From Candidatus Geothrix odensensis (lineage in GTDB: Bacteria; Acidobacteriota; Holophagae; Holophagales; Holophagaceae), in assembly GCA_016714685.1 (NCBI GenBank), contig JADKCH010000009.1, positions 1-64,000 on the forward strand: 64,000 nucleotides of DNA, in the 5' to 3' direction. The notes beneath the pieces are model-generated. The model saw only the letters and a list, made by a program, of their open reading frames with translations. It made no database searches and had not been told where the DNA came from. This document shows, one piece after another, positions 1 through 8,911 of this stretch. The translations under genes were made by a program, and so were the position numbers. Numbering within the stretch: position 1 is the first letter of the stretch; each line of letters opens with the position of its first letter.

Positions 1-238
1 CGAGACGCGCGCGGCGCGTCGAAGCGAGGCGGGGCGGCGAAGCCGCACGGTTCGATTCCTGACCGGGCCATTCGGCCCCCTGGCTCTGCTGCTCCTGAGG
101 AAAGGATTCAGCGTGGGCATCATTTGGGTTCGGCCCCCGGGACGGATTCCATGACTGTGCCCAACCCGTGAATTTCTGAACAAACCCATGGCCAACGATT
201 TTGGTGGGCTACCCTGAAGCCCTGCCCCGGGAAGGTCC
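1..238. other. Non-coding left edge with hairpins
   Basis: I see no gene here. Positions 4-20 form a perfect 7-bp hairpin (gacgcgc, loop gcg, gcgcgtc), and a second small hairpin (gcggc-gaa-gccgc) lies around 34-46. Read on the minus strand, this stretch contains tgcggcttcgcc, a module also found in the intergenic repeats near 12.68 and 63.35 kb, so it probably belongs to the same repeat family. Positions 100-238 must carry the promoter of the desaturase operon, but I cannot pick a convincing -35/-10 pair. Confidence 0.5.
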
Positions 239-1068
<830 letters not shown>

Positions 1069-1072
<4 letters not shown>

Positions 1073-2322
1073 GCCGGATCGCGGTGATCGGTTCCGGCAT
1101 CGCCGGACTTTCCGCCGCCTGGCTGCTCAGCCGTGAGCACGAGGTCTGGGTGTTCGAGCGGGACACCCGGATCGGGGGCCACACCCACACGGTGACAGTG
1201 GACACCCCGGACGGGCCGGTTCCCGTGGACACGGGGTTCATCGTCCACAACCGGGCCAACTACCCGAACTTCGTCCGGCTCATGGCGGCGCTGGGGGTGG
1301 AGACCTGCCCCAGCGACATGAGCTTCGCGGCCAGCGGGAACGCCTACCCCTGGTGCAGCCGCGGGCTCAATGGGCTCTTCACGGAGCGGCGGCACCTCCT
1401 GGATCCCGCCTTCTATGGCCTCTGGATGGAGGTCCTCCGCTTCAACCGGGTGGCCCGGGAGCTGCTGACCGGGACTGGCGCGGCCAGCCCGACCCTGGGG
1501 GAGTATCTGGCCCGCCATAGGTTCTCGGCGCGCTTCAAGGCGGAGTACCTCTACCCCATGGCCGGCGCCGTCTGGTCCACGACCCTGGTGGACATGGAGG
1601 CCTTTCCGGCCACCACCCTGGTGCGGTTCTTCCACAACCACGGCTTCCTGGGCATCACCACCCACCACCCCTGGCGCACCATTCCCGGGGGCACCTCCAG
1701 CTACCTGGAGCCCCTCACGCGGCCCTACCGGGATCGCATCGTGACGGGTGCCCGGATCATCAGCCTCCTCCGCGCGGCGGCCGGCGTTCACATCCACCTG
1801 GAGGGTGAGGCGACCCAGGTCTTCGACCAGGTCATCCTGGCCTGTCACGGCGACCAGGTGCTGCCCATGCTCGCGGATCCGAGCCCCTCGGAGCGCGAGG
1901 TGTTCGGAGCCTTCGCGAGCAACCGCACTCCCACCGTGCTGCATCGGGACGCCTCGCTGCTGCCGCCCCAGCGCCGTGGCTGGGCCTCCTGGAACTTCCG
2001 CGACCACGCCGACTCCGGCCGGCTGGTCCTGACCTACCACATGAACCGCCTCCAGCCCCTGGCCACCAAGCAGGACTGGTTCGTGAGCCTGCACGCGGAG
2101 GACCTGCTCGACCCAGGCACCATCGCTGGCCGCTATGCCTACGAGCACCCCCGCTTCACCCGCGAGGCCATCCACGCCCAGTCGCGCTGGGCCGAGGTGA
2201 GCGGCCCCGCCTCCGTCCAGGGGCGCACCCACTACGCCGGCGCCTACTGGACCTACGGCTTTCATGAGGATGGGCTGAATTCGGGAATCAGAGTCGCGCG
2301 TGACCTGGGTGTTGCATGGTGA
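1069..2322 (+). CDS. FAD/NAD(P)-binding amine-oxidase-like oxidoreductase
   Basis: This 417-residue flavoprotein begins with a Rossmann dinucleotide fold, IAVIGSGIAGLSAAWLL (residues 4-20), followed by an acidic residue at the end of strand 2 (VFERD) and the GGHTHTV segment typical of the NAD(P)-binding_8/amine oxidase family. Relatives are usually encoded beside DUF1365 proteins and cyclopropane-fatty-acid synthases. In Rhodobacter such flavoproteins are tied to desaturation of methylated fatty acids on the way to furan fatty acids. The start codon overlaps the desaturase stop. The last 17 codons are duplicated downstream at 2375-2428, so the present C-terminus ends at the first copy. The duplicate would read the same residues followed by a further CDPGVAW. 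Confidence 0.85.
2268..2321 (+). repeat. 54-bp direct repeat, copy 1
   Basis: Positions 2268-2321 repeat exactly at 2375-2428 (offset 107 bp). This copy encodes the C-terminus of the FAD oxidoreductase and ends at the ATGGTGA stop/start junction. Confidence 0.95.
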
Positions 2323-2374
2323 GCGCCTGCCCCACTGCGAGAGGTCTCGCGTATCCGCAGCGCGGATACCGAGT
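2322..2374. repeat. Hairpin insert between repeat copies
   Basis: This 53-bp segment between the two repeat copies holds two palindromes: gcgaga-gg-tctcgc (about 2337-2350), and an 8-bp stem gtatccgc-agc-gcggatac (about 2351-2369) flanked by ctcg/cgag. It looks like a small REP-type element. It separates the oxidoreductase stop from the DUF1365 gene. Confidence 0.7.
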
Positions 2375-2455
2375 GGATGGGCTGAATTCGGGAATCAGAG
2401 TCGCGCGTGACCTGGGTGTTGCATGGTGTGACCCGGGTGTCGCATGGTGAGCGCC
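2375..2455 (+). repeat. Direct repeat copy 2 plus degenerate tandem copy 3
   Basis: Positions 2375-2428 are identical to 2268-2321. They are followed at once by tgacccgggtgtcgcatggtg (2429-2449), a tandem copy of the last 21 bp with two mismatches, which leads into the DUF1365 start. The oxidoreductase reading frame stays open through copies 2 and 3 to a TGA overlapping the DUF1365 ATG. This is therefore probably the original gene end, and copy 1 plus the hairpin the later arrival (inference). Confidence 0.85.
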
Positions 2456-3247
2456 CCCGAGCCCGCCATCTACGTGGGCGAGGTCCGCCACCGGCGCCTC
2501 AAGCCGAAGGCCCATGCCTTCACCTACCCCCTGTTCATGGCCTTCCTGGATGTGGACCGGATTCCAGAGCTGTGCCGGGTGTCCCCCTTCCTGAGCTACG
2601 GCCGCTGGAACTGGGCGGCCTTCCACGAGGAGGACCAGTTCGGGGACCCGGCCCTGCCCCTGCGGGAGCGGCTGCGCCGGGATGCCGAGGCCAAGGGCCA
2701 CGCGCTGCCGGAGGGCCCCATCTACCTGCTCACCCACCTGCGCTACCTGGGCATCTGCTTCAACCCGGTGAGCTACTTCTACTGCCACGACCGGGAGGGG
2801 CGCCTGGCCCTGATCATGGCCCAGGTGAGCAACACGCCCTGGCGGGAACGGCACACCTACTGGATGCCGGTGGCCGAGGGGCAGCAGGGGCCCGGGGGGG
2901 TCAGCTTCGACGTGCCCAAGGCCTTCCATGTCAGCCCCTTCATGCCCATGGACTGCCGCTACCGCTGGGCCTTCAACACCCCCGGCGCCACCCTGCGGGT
3001 GCACATCGCCGAGTTTGATAGTCTAGATTTATTTTTCGACGCAGCCCTGATTCTCGAGAAACGCCCCTGGACGGCCGGCATCCTACTGAAAACCCTCGTC
3101 CAGTTCCCCTGGATGACCCTCAAGGTTCTGGCTGCCATTCATTGGGAGGCTTTCTGGCTATGGATCAAGCGCGTGCCGGTGTTCACCCATCCCGGTCCTG
3201 CGACCTCACCGACCCCGCCCCCACCTTCGCCCAGCGGATCCTCCTGA
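2444..3247 (+). CDS. DUF1365 domain protein
   Basis: This 267-residue protein belongs to the DUF1365 family. It has the usual opening (IYVGEVRHRRLKPKAHAF), the central HLRYLGICFNPVSYFYC motif (around residues 98-114), and a conserved tail with FDVPKAFHVSPFMPMDCRY. Its biochemical role is unknown. Its genes sit almost always between an FAD oxidoreductase and a cyclopropane-fatty-acid synthase, as here, which points to fatty-acid modification. The ATG at 2444 lies in the tandem copy of the preceding gene end. The C-terminus is proline- and serine-rich and overlaps the next gene by about 88 bp, so the final 25-30 residues may not be conserved. Confidence 0.85.
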   Translation: MVSAPEPAIYVGEVRHRRLKPKAHAFTYPLFMAFLDVDRIPELCRVSPFLSYGRWNWAAFHEEDQFGDPALPLRERLRRDAEAKGHALPEGPIYLLTHLRYLGICFNPVSYFYCHDREGRLALIMAQVSNTPWRERHTYWMPVAEGQQGPGGVSFDVPKAFHVSPFMPMDCRYRWAFNTPGATLRVHIAEFDSLDLFFDAALILEKRPWTAGILLKTLVQFPWMTLKVLAAIHWEAFWLWIKRVPVFTHPGPATSPTPPPPSPSGSS

Positions 3248-4428
3248 AGGGACTGGCGGGCATCCGGGCCGGGCGGCTGGACCTGGAGTGGGCCGGCGGG
3301 GCCCAGACCTTCGGGGATCCGGAAGCCGAACTGAGGGCGCGGGTCCGAATCCGGGACCTGCGGGCCTTCCAGGCCGGGCTGCTGCAGGGCGAAGTCGGCC
3401 TGGGCGAGGCCTTCATGGCGGGCTGGTGGGAGACGGATGACCTGGTCGCCGTGGTGCGCATCGCCGTGCGCAACATGGCCGCCTTCGACCAGGGTGGCGG
3501 GTGGCTGGCCTCCCTGGGCAAGGCTGCCAATCGCCTGCTGCACCGGCGTCGGCGCAATCATGTGGAGGGCTCCCGCCGGAACATCGGCCACCACTACGAC
3601 CTGGGCAATGACTTCTACCGGCTCTGGCTGGACCCCAGCCTGGCCTATTCCTGCGCCTACTTCGAGACTCCGGGCCAGGGGCTGGAGGCCGCCCAGGTGG
3701 CCAAGTTCGAGCGCATCTGCCAGAAGCTGCAGCTGACCGGGGATGACCACCTGCTGGAGATCGGCACGGGCTGGGGCGGGTTCGCCCTGCATGCCGCGAA
3801 GACCCGGGGCTGCCGGGTCACCACGACCACCATCAGCCGGCAGCAGTTCCAGTACGCCCGCGACCTCTTCCAGCGCGAGGGGATGGCGGATCGCATCGAC
3901 CTGCGCCTGGAGGACTACCGCCACCTGGAAGGGGAGTACGACAAGGCCGTGAGCATCGAGATGTTCGAGGCGGTGGGCCTGGCCTACTACGATGCCTACT
4001 TCCGCGCGGTGGACCGTCTGCTGAGGCCCGGCGGGCGCTTCCTCCTCCAGACCATCACCATGAACGAGCAGCACTTCCCTTCCTACATCCGGCAGAGCGA
4101 TTGGATCCAGAAGCACATCTTCCCCGGTGCCGAGCTGGCCTCCGTCTCGCGCATGGTCGCCTCCGTCGGTCGCTGCACCACCATGAGCCTGCACCACCTG
4201 GAGGACATCGGCCTGCACTATGCCCACACGCTGCACGCGTGGCGCGAAGCCTTCCGGGCCCGGCTGGACGAGGTGCGCGGCCAGGGCTTTGATGAGACCT
4301 TCATCCGCATGTGGGACTACTACCTGGCCTACTGCGAAGGCGCCTTCGCCGAGCGCCACATCGGCGACGCCCAGCTTCTGCTGGCCAAGCCGGATGGCGG
4401 GTCGACCCACTTCAACGAGCCCTGGTGA
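3160..4428 (+). CDS. cfa: Cyclopropane-fatty-acyl-phospholipid synthase-type methyltransferase
   Basis: This SAM-dependent enzyme of 422 residues transfers a methylene or methyl group to the double bond of unsaturated phospholipid acyl chains at the membrane. The N-terminal lipid-binding part (residues 10-130) contains FMAGWWETDDL. The catalytic part has HYDLGNDFYRLWLD, SAM motif I LLEIGTGWGGFALHAA (near 197-212), VSIEMFEAVG and the C-terminal WDYYLAYCEGAF typical of Cfa. I chose ATG 3160 because gggagg lies 10 bases upstream. An in-frame TTG at 3142 is also possible. The gene overlaps the DUF1365 gene and is followed by a TGATG overlap with the next gene. It could also make methyl-branched rather than cyclopropane lipids. 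Confidence 0.9.
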   Translation: MDQARAGVHPSRSCDLTDPAPTFAQRILLKGLAGIRAGRLDLEWAGGAQTFGDPEAELRARVRIRDLRAFQAGLLQGEVGLGEAFMAGWWETDDLVAVVRIAVRNMAAFDQGGGWLASLGKAANRLLHRRRRNHVEGSRRNIGHHYDLGNDFYRLWLDPSLAYSCAYFETPGQGLEAAQVAKFERICQKLQLTGDDHLLEIGTGWGGFALHAAKTRGCRVTTTTISRQQFQYARDLFQREGMADRIDLRLEDYRHLEGEYDKAVSIEMFEAVGLAYYDAYFRAVDRLLRPGGRFLLQTITMNEQHFPSYIRQSDWIQKHIFPGAELASVSRMVASVGRCTTMSLHHLEDIGLHYAHTLHAWREAFRARLDEVRGQGFDETFIRMWDYYLAYCEGAFAERHIGDAQLLLAKPDGGSTHFNEPW

Positions 4429-4760
4429 TGCGAGGGCTGAGGATCTTCTCGATCACGGTGCTCGTCGCCATGGTGGCCGTGACCGCCTGGGCGAGCCTGG
4501 AGGCCAACGTCCTGGTGGGTTTCCAGCGACTGCTGGCCGACCGGTGGGGCGTGGCCACCCTGTTTGACGCCTACTTCGGCTTCCTCTGGTTCTGGCTCTG
4601 GATCGCCTACAAGGAGGGCCGGCCGGGGCGGAGCCTGCTGTGGCTGCTCCTCCTTCTCACCCTGGGCAACCTGGCCATGGCGGCCTACGTGCTGGTCCAG
4701 GTGGCCCGGTTGCAACCCGGAGAAGGCCCCGAGACCCTGCTGCTGCGGCGGCCTTCATGA
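4428..4760 (+). CDS. Small membrane protein, DUF1475-like
   Basis: This 110-residue protein has three hydrophobic helices (about residues 5-25, 45-60 and 70-92) and the motif DAYFGFLWFWLWIAYKE. It resembles DUF1475/DUF2834-type small membrane proteins, whose function is unknown. It overlaps the upstream methyltransferase by TGATG and the downstream gene by ATGA, so it is translationally coupled inside the lipid operon. A support role for membrane lipid modification is inferred from this position only. Confidence 0.7.
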   Translation: MRGLRIFSITVLVAMVAVTAWASLEANVLVGFQRLLADRWGVATLFDAYFGFLWFWLWIAYKEGRPGRSLLWLLLLLTLGNLAMAAYVLVQVARLQPGEGPETLLLRRPS

Positions 4761-5230
4761 ACTGGCTGCGCCGCCGCCTCTGGGAGCCGCTGCGGGCCCA
4801 GCTCCGGCAGGGCCTCAGCCCCGAGCGCATGGCCTGGAGCCTGGCCCTGGGGCTGGGCGCGGGGGTGTCCCCGCTGGTGGGTTCCTCCACGGGGCTCTGC
4901 ATCCTCCTGGCCCTGGTCTTCCGGCTGAACCAGGTGGTCATGCAGGCGGCCAACTACCTGGCCTACCCGCTGCAGCTGGCCCTGCTCATTCCCTTCATCC
5001 GTTTGGGGGAGAAGCTCTTTGGAGCGCCCCGGCTGCCCCTCTCGCTGGAGGTGCTCGGTGGCGCCCTCCGCGCCGATGCCTGGGGCACCCTGCACACCTT
5101 CTGGACCACCCTCTGGCATGCCGGCGTGGCCTGGCTCCTGACGGCTCCAGTGGGGGCGGCGCTCCTGGCCTGGGGGCTGACGCCGATCTTCCGTGCCGCG
5201 GCCCGGCGCTTCCCGGGCGAGTCCGCATGA
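4757..5230 (+). CDS. DUF2062 domain membrane protein
   Basis: This 157-residue protein matches the DUF2062 pattern: an N-terminal amphipathic segment, SPERMAWSLALGLGAGVSPLVGSST, a loop with the conserved NQVVMQAANYLAYPLQL, and two further membrane helices. DUF2062 proteins are small integral membrane proteins of unknown function, often next to glycosyltransferases or lipid genes. Start and stop overlap both neighbours by ATGA. Confidence 0.8.
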   Translation: MNWLRRRLWEPLRAQLRQGLSPERMAWSLALGLGAGVSPLVGSSTGLCILLALVFRLNQVVMQAANYLAYPLQLALLIPFIRLGEKLFGAPRLPLSLEVLGGALRADAWGTLHTFWTTLWHAGVAWLLTAPVGAALLAWGLTPIFRAAARRFPGESA

Positions 5231-6009
5231 TCGCCGCGGCGCTCTGGGGCGCGGGCATCCTGAGTTTGATGCAGGCGGGTTTCTGGTTCTGGCAGGGCCG
5301 CACCCGCAATGCCGGCTGGGTGGACGTGGGCTGGGCCCTGGGGCTGGCCGTCATGGCCATCCTGGCGGCGGTATCGGGGCCCGCGCCCCTGGAGCGGCGC
5401 CTCCTGGTGGGATTGATGGGCGGCCTGCACGGCCTGCGGCTGGGGCTGCACCTCTGGCACCGGGTGGCCCATGAACCCCACGAGGATGGCCGCTACCAGG
5501 CGATCCGCGCCGCCTGGGAGACCGGCGTGAACCTCAAGTTCTTCGCCTTCTTCCAGGCCCAGGCCCTGCTCGACGTGCTGCTCGGACTGCCTTTCCTGCT
5601 GGCGGCCTGGAATCCGAGGCCGGGCCTGCATCCGCTGGAGTGGGCTGCGGTGGCGCTCTGGCTGGGGGCCTGGTGCGGCGAGGCCCTGGCTGATCGCCAG
5701 CTCCGGCGCTTCAAGGCTCGGCCCGAGGCTCAGGGCCGCACCTGCCGCGAGGGCCTGTGGCGGTTCTCGCGCCATCCCAACTACTTCTTCGAGTGGCTGG
5801 TGTGGGTGGCCTACCTCCTGCTGGCCCTGTCCGCCCCGTGGGGCTGGACTGCGGTGCTGTGTCCGGCGCTGATGCTCTACTTCCTGCTGCGGGTGACCGG
5901 GATCCCCTACACCGAGGCCCAGTGCCTGCGCAGCCGCCCCGAGGACTATGCCCGCTACCAGCGGGAGACCTCGCCCTTCATACCCTGGTTCCCCAAGGCT
6001 GGCGCATGA
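5227..6009 (+). CDS. DUF1295 membrane protein (steroid 5-alpha-reductase-like)
   Basis: This 260-residue integral membrane protein has about seven hydrophobic segments and ends with the DUF1295/isoprenylcysteine-methyltransferase signature: CREGLWRFSRHPNYFFEW (around residues 174-191) followed by a Y-rich C-terminal part. The family resembles steroid 5-alpha-reductases and probably binds NADPH or SAM through the conserved RHPNYF segment. It recurs next to cyclopropane-synthase-like methyltransferases, consistent with reduction of a modified acyl chain (inference). It is coupled by ATGA overlaps on both sides. Confidence 0.85.
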   Translation: MIAAALWGAGILSLMQAGFWFWQGRTRNAGWVDVGWALGLAVMAILAAVSGPAPLERRLLVGLMGGLHGLRLGLHLWHRVAHEPHEDGRYQAIRAAWETGVNLKFFAFFQAQALLDVLLGLPFLLAAWNPRPGLHPLEWAAVALWLGAWCGEALADRQLRRFKARPEAQGRTCREGLWRFSRHPNYFFEWLVWVAYLLLALSAPWGWTAVLCPALMLYFLLRVTGIPYTEAQCLRSRPEDYARYQRETSPFIPWFPKAGA

Positions 6010-7028
6010 TCTACACCCTCCTCACTGCCGGGTTCGTCCCCGATGCCGCGATCCGGTTCGGCATCCGCCGTCTGCTCCGCCAGCGCCTCCAGGAGGAGGG
6101 AGAAGGGGGACTCGAAGCGGTCCACGAGCGCCTCCGCCGGCACCTGGCGGCCTGGTCCGCAGGCCCCATCGCGGTGCACACCCGTGACGCCAACGAGCAG
6201 CACTACGAATTGCCACCCCGGTTCTTCGAGCTGGTCCTGGGTCCGCACCTCAAGTACAGCGCCGCCCTGTTCGAGCCCGGTACTTCGGAACTCGGCCGGG
6301 CCGAGGCGGCCATGCTGGCCCTCACCTGTGAGCGCGCGCAGCTGACGGATGGCCAGGCCATCCTGGAGTTGGGCTGCGGCTGGGGCAGCCTCACCCTGTG
6401 GATGGCCGAGCACTTCCCCGCGAGCCGCATCACGGGGGTGTCGAACTCGAAGGACCAGCGGGCCTATATCCTGGCGCGGGCCGCCGAGCGGGGCCTGGCC
6501 AACGTGGAGATCCTCACGGCGGACATGAACGTCTTCGAGGCGCCGGACCTCTACGACCGGGTGGTGAGCGTGGAGATGTTCGAGCACATGCGCAACCACA
6601 GGGAGCTGATGGCCCGCATCGCCCGGTGGCTGCGGCCGGGCGGCGCGCTGTTCGTCCACATCTTCACCCACCGGGACTTCACCTACCCCTTCGAGGTCCG
6701 CGACGACTCCGACTGGATGGCGAAGCACTTCTTCACGGGGGGCATCATGCCCTCGGACGGCTACCTCCTGCGGTTCCAGGAGCAGATGCGACTGGAGGAC
6801 CACTGGCGCGTGTCCGGAACCCACTACCAGGCCACGGCGGAGGCCTGGCTGCGGAACCAGGATGCGCATCGCGAGGAGATCCTCAGCCTGTTCCGGGCCA
6901 CCTACGGGGCCGAGGCGGACTGGCGCTTCACGCAGTGGCGCATCTTCTTCATGGCCTGCGCCGAGCTGTGGGGCTGCCGGGATGGCTCAGAGTGGTTCGT
7001 CAGCCACTACCGCTTCCGCCGCCCCTGA
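6006..7028 (+). CDS. Second cyclopropane-synthase-like SAM methyltransferase
   Basis: This 340-residue methyltransferase is related to Cfa but lacks its long N-terminal lipid-binding domain. SAM motif I is ILELGCGWGSLTLWMAEHFP (about residues 119-138). VVSVEMFEHMRNHRELM and WLRPGGALFVHIFTHR follow, with a C-terminal WRIFFMACAELWG matching the Cfa end. It is the last gene of the eight-gene operon. Two divergent methyltransferases in one operon suggest two different methylations or two substrates (inference). The next gene starts 44 bp later. Confidence 0.85.
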   Translation: MIYTLLTAGFVPDAAIRFGIRRLLRQRLQEEGEGGLEAVHERLRRHLAAWSAGPIAVHTRDANEQHYELPPRFFELVLGPHLKYSAALFEPGTSELGRAEAAMLALTCERAQLTDGQAILELGCGWGSLTLWMAEHFPASRITGVSNSKDQRAYILARAAERGLANVEILTADMNVFEAPDLYDRVVSVEMFEHMRNHRELMARIARWLRPGGALFVHIFTHRDFTYPFEVRDDSDWMAKHFFTGGIMPSDGYLLRFQEQMRLEDHWRVSGTHYQATAEAWLRNQDAHREEILSLFRATYGAEADWRFTQWRIFFMACAELWGCRDGSEWFVSHYRFRRP

Positions 7029-7072
7029 TCCCCGGATAGCCTGTCAGGACCTGGATATTTGGAGCCTTGAGC

Positions 7073-8176
7073 ATGAGCGAGCCGCGCCCCCGCAAACCCT
7101 CCGTGATCAAGAGGCGCTTCCCCTGGGGATGGGTGGTGCTGGGCCTGCTGGGTGCGGGCGCCCTGGTCGCCATGCTGGCGGCCCGGGGTGGCCCCGTGGC
7201 GGTGTCCGTGTCGGCCCCCACGGTCTTCAAGGCGGGGGAACGCAACCCACTGGTGACCGCCTCGGGCTACCTGGTGGCCCGCACCCGCGCCACCCTGTCG
7301 AGCAAGGTGCTCGGCCGCGTCAGCTGGCTGGGCGTGCAGGAGGGCAGCCGCGTGACCAAGGGGCAGATTCTGGCGCGGCTGGAATCGCCGGATCTGGCCG
7401 CCAGCCGCGATCAGGTGCAGGCCCAGCTGGACCAGGCCAAGGTGGACCTGGACCGGGCGGAGAAGCTGCGCGCCCTGGGCATCCAGGATGTGGCCACCGT
7501 GGATCGGCTCCGCAGCCAGAAGCTCACCCTGGAGGCCCAGCTGGCCTACCAGGACGCGCTGCTGGAGAGCATGGCCCTGAAGGCGCCCTTCAGCGGCGTG
7601 GTCACCCAGAAGCTCTCGGAAGTGGGCGAGACCGTGGCGCCCGGCAGCGCGGGCGGCGCCAACGCCATCAACGCCATCCTCGTCATGGCCGACTTCGACA
7701 CGCTGGAGGTGGAGGTCGAAGTGAACGAGGCCTCCATCGCCAAGCTGCAACGGGGCATGCCCGCGGAGATCCGCGTGGACGCCCTGGATGGGCAGGGCCA
7801 GCGCTCCGTGCTCAAGGGCCGCCTGCGGGAGATCTACCCCAGCTCCAACCGGCAGAAGGCGGTGGTCATCGTGCGCGTGGCCTTCGTGGAGAAGGACCCC
7901 CTGCTGGTGCCGGACATGGGCGCCAAAGTCACCTTCCTGGGCGAGGCCTACGCCCAGGATGTGCTGGTCCTGGGCAGGGAGCAGCTGAAGAAGGAGGATG
8001 GCAAGCCCTTCGTCTGGACGGTGGAGAACGGCGCGGCGGTGCAGAAGTTCGTGACCGTGAAGGCGGAAAACCCCATTGGCCTGGAAGTGGATGGACTGGC
8101 CAAGGACGCCATGCTGATCGTGGCGCCGCCTGAGTCCCTGAAGCCCGGCGCCAAGGTCAGGGTGAAGCAAGGATGA
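7073..8176 (+). CDS. Periplasmic adaptor (membrane fusion protein) of a MacAB-like ABC system
   Basis: This 367-residue protein has a short cytoplasmic N-terminus, one membrane helix (about residues 18-37), a lipoyl-like domain (TLSSKVLGRVSWLGVQEGSR) and a helical hairpin (about 95-160). A barrel domain follows. This is the HlyD/MacA layout, which links inner-membrane permeases to the periplasm or an outer-membrane channel. ATG 7073 is preferred because ggag lies 8 bases upstream; an in-frame TTG at 7067 is less likely. The stop overlaps the ATPase start by ATGA. Confidence 0.85.
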   Translation: MSEPRPRKPSVIKRRFPWGWVVLGLLGAGALVAMLAARGGPVAVSVSAPTVFKAGERNPLVTASGYLVARTRATLSSKVLGRVSWLGVQEGSRVTKGQILARLESPDLAASRDQVQAQLDQAKVDLDRAEKLRALGIQDVATVDRLRSQKLTLEAQLAYQDALLESMALKAPFSGVVTQKLSEVGETVAPGSAGGANAINAILVMADFDTLEVEVEVNEASIAKLQRGMPAEIRVDALDGQGQRSVLKGRLREIYPSSNRQKAVVIVRVAFVEKDPLLVPDMGAKVTFLGEAYAQDVLVLGREQLKKEDGKPFVWTVENGAAVQKFVTVKAENPIGLEVDGLAKDAMLIVAPPESLKPGAKVRVKQG

Positions 8177-8895
8177 ACACGGATCGCTTCGACCTGGGCG
8201 GGGGCGAGCCCATCATCACCCTGCGCGATGTGGCCAAGAGCTACTGGCGGGAGGCGCTGGAGATCCCGGTGCTCCAGGGCATCGACCTGGAGATTCCCGT
8301 CGGGGCCTACATCGCCCTGATGGGCCCCTCGGGCAGCGGGAAGACCACCCTGCTCAACCTGGTGGCGGGCATCGACCGGCCCACCGGAGGCTCCCTCGAG
8401 GTGTGCGGCCACGAGCTGAACTCCCTCGATGACGACCAGCTGGCGGCTTGGCGCAACGCCCACGTGGGCTTCATCTTCCAGAACTACAACCTGGTGCCGG
8501 TCCTGAATGCGTTCGAGAACGTGGAGCTGCCGCTGCTGCTCACGGGCGCGGGTCGGGGCGAGCGCCGGGACCGCGTGGAGGAGGCTCTGGCCCTGGTGAA
8601 CCTCACGGACCGCATGGGGAACTACCCGCGCCAGCTCAGCGGGGGCCAGGAGCAGCGCGTGGCCATCGCCCGGGCCATCGTGACCGACCCTGACCTGCTG
8701 GTGGCCGACGAGCCCACGGGCGCACTCGACGCGAAGAACGCCGAGGAGGTGCTGGCCCTCATGGAGCGGCTCAACTCGGAGTACCGGAAGACCATCGTGA
8801 TGGTCACTCACGATCCCAAGGCCGCGCACCATGCGCGGCACCAGATCCATCTCGAGAAGGGCGTGCTGGACAAGGCCGTGGAGGTGAACCGGTGA
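8173..8895 (+). CDS. ABC transporter ATP-binding protein, MacB/LolD class
   Basis: This 240-residue ATPase has Walker A GPSGSGKTT (residues 51-59), the signature LSGGQEQR (155-162) and Walker B LLVADEP (175-181) followed by the D-loop GALDAKN. The MacB/LolD/FtsE class energises FtsX-fold permeases that do mechanical work across the envelope instead of moving a substrate through the membrane. It is encoded between the adaptor and the two permeases. The signature has E in place of the usual Q in SGGQQQR, which is a tolerated variation. Confidence 0.9.
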   Translation: MNTDRFDLGGGEPIITLRDVAKSYWREALEIPVLQGIDLEIPVGAYIALMGPSGSGKTTLLNLVAGIDRPTGGSLEVCGHELNSLDDDQLAAWRNAHVGFIFQNYNLVPVLNAFENVELPLLLTGAGRGERRDRVEEALALVNLTDRMGNYPRQLSGGQEQRVAIARAIVTDPDLLVADEPTGALDAKNAEEVLALMERLNSEYRKTIVMVTHDPKAAHHARHQIHLEKGVLDKAVEVNR

Positions 8896-8911
8896 GCGGC
8901 GGGGGCTGCTG

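Noticed and set aside
49..70. T-loop-like ggttcgattcctg suggesting a tRNA 3' end at the left edge
   Set aside because: Only two of five T-stem pairs form and no acceptor or anticodon arm is visible; the match is limited to the loop consensus.
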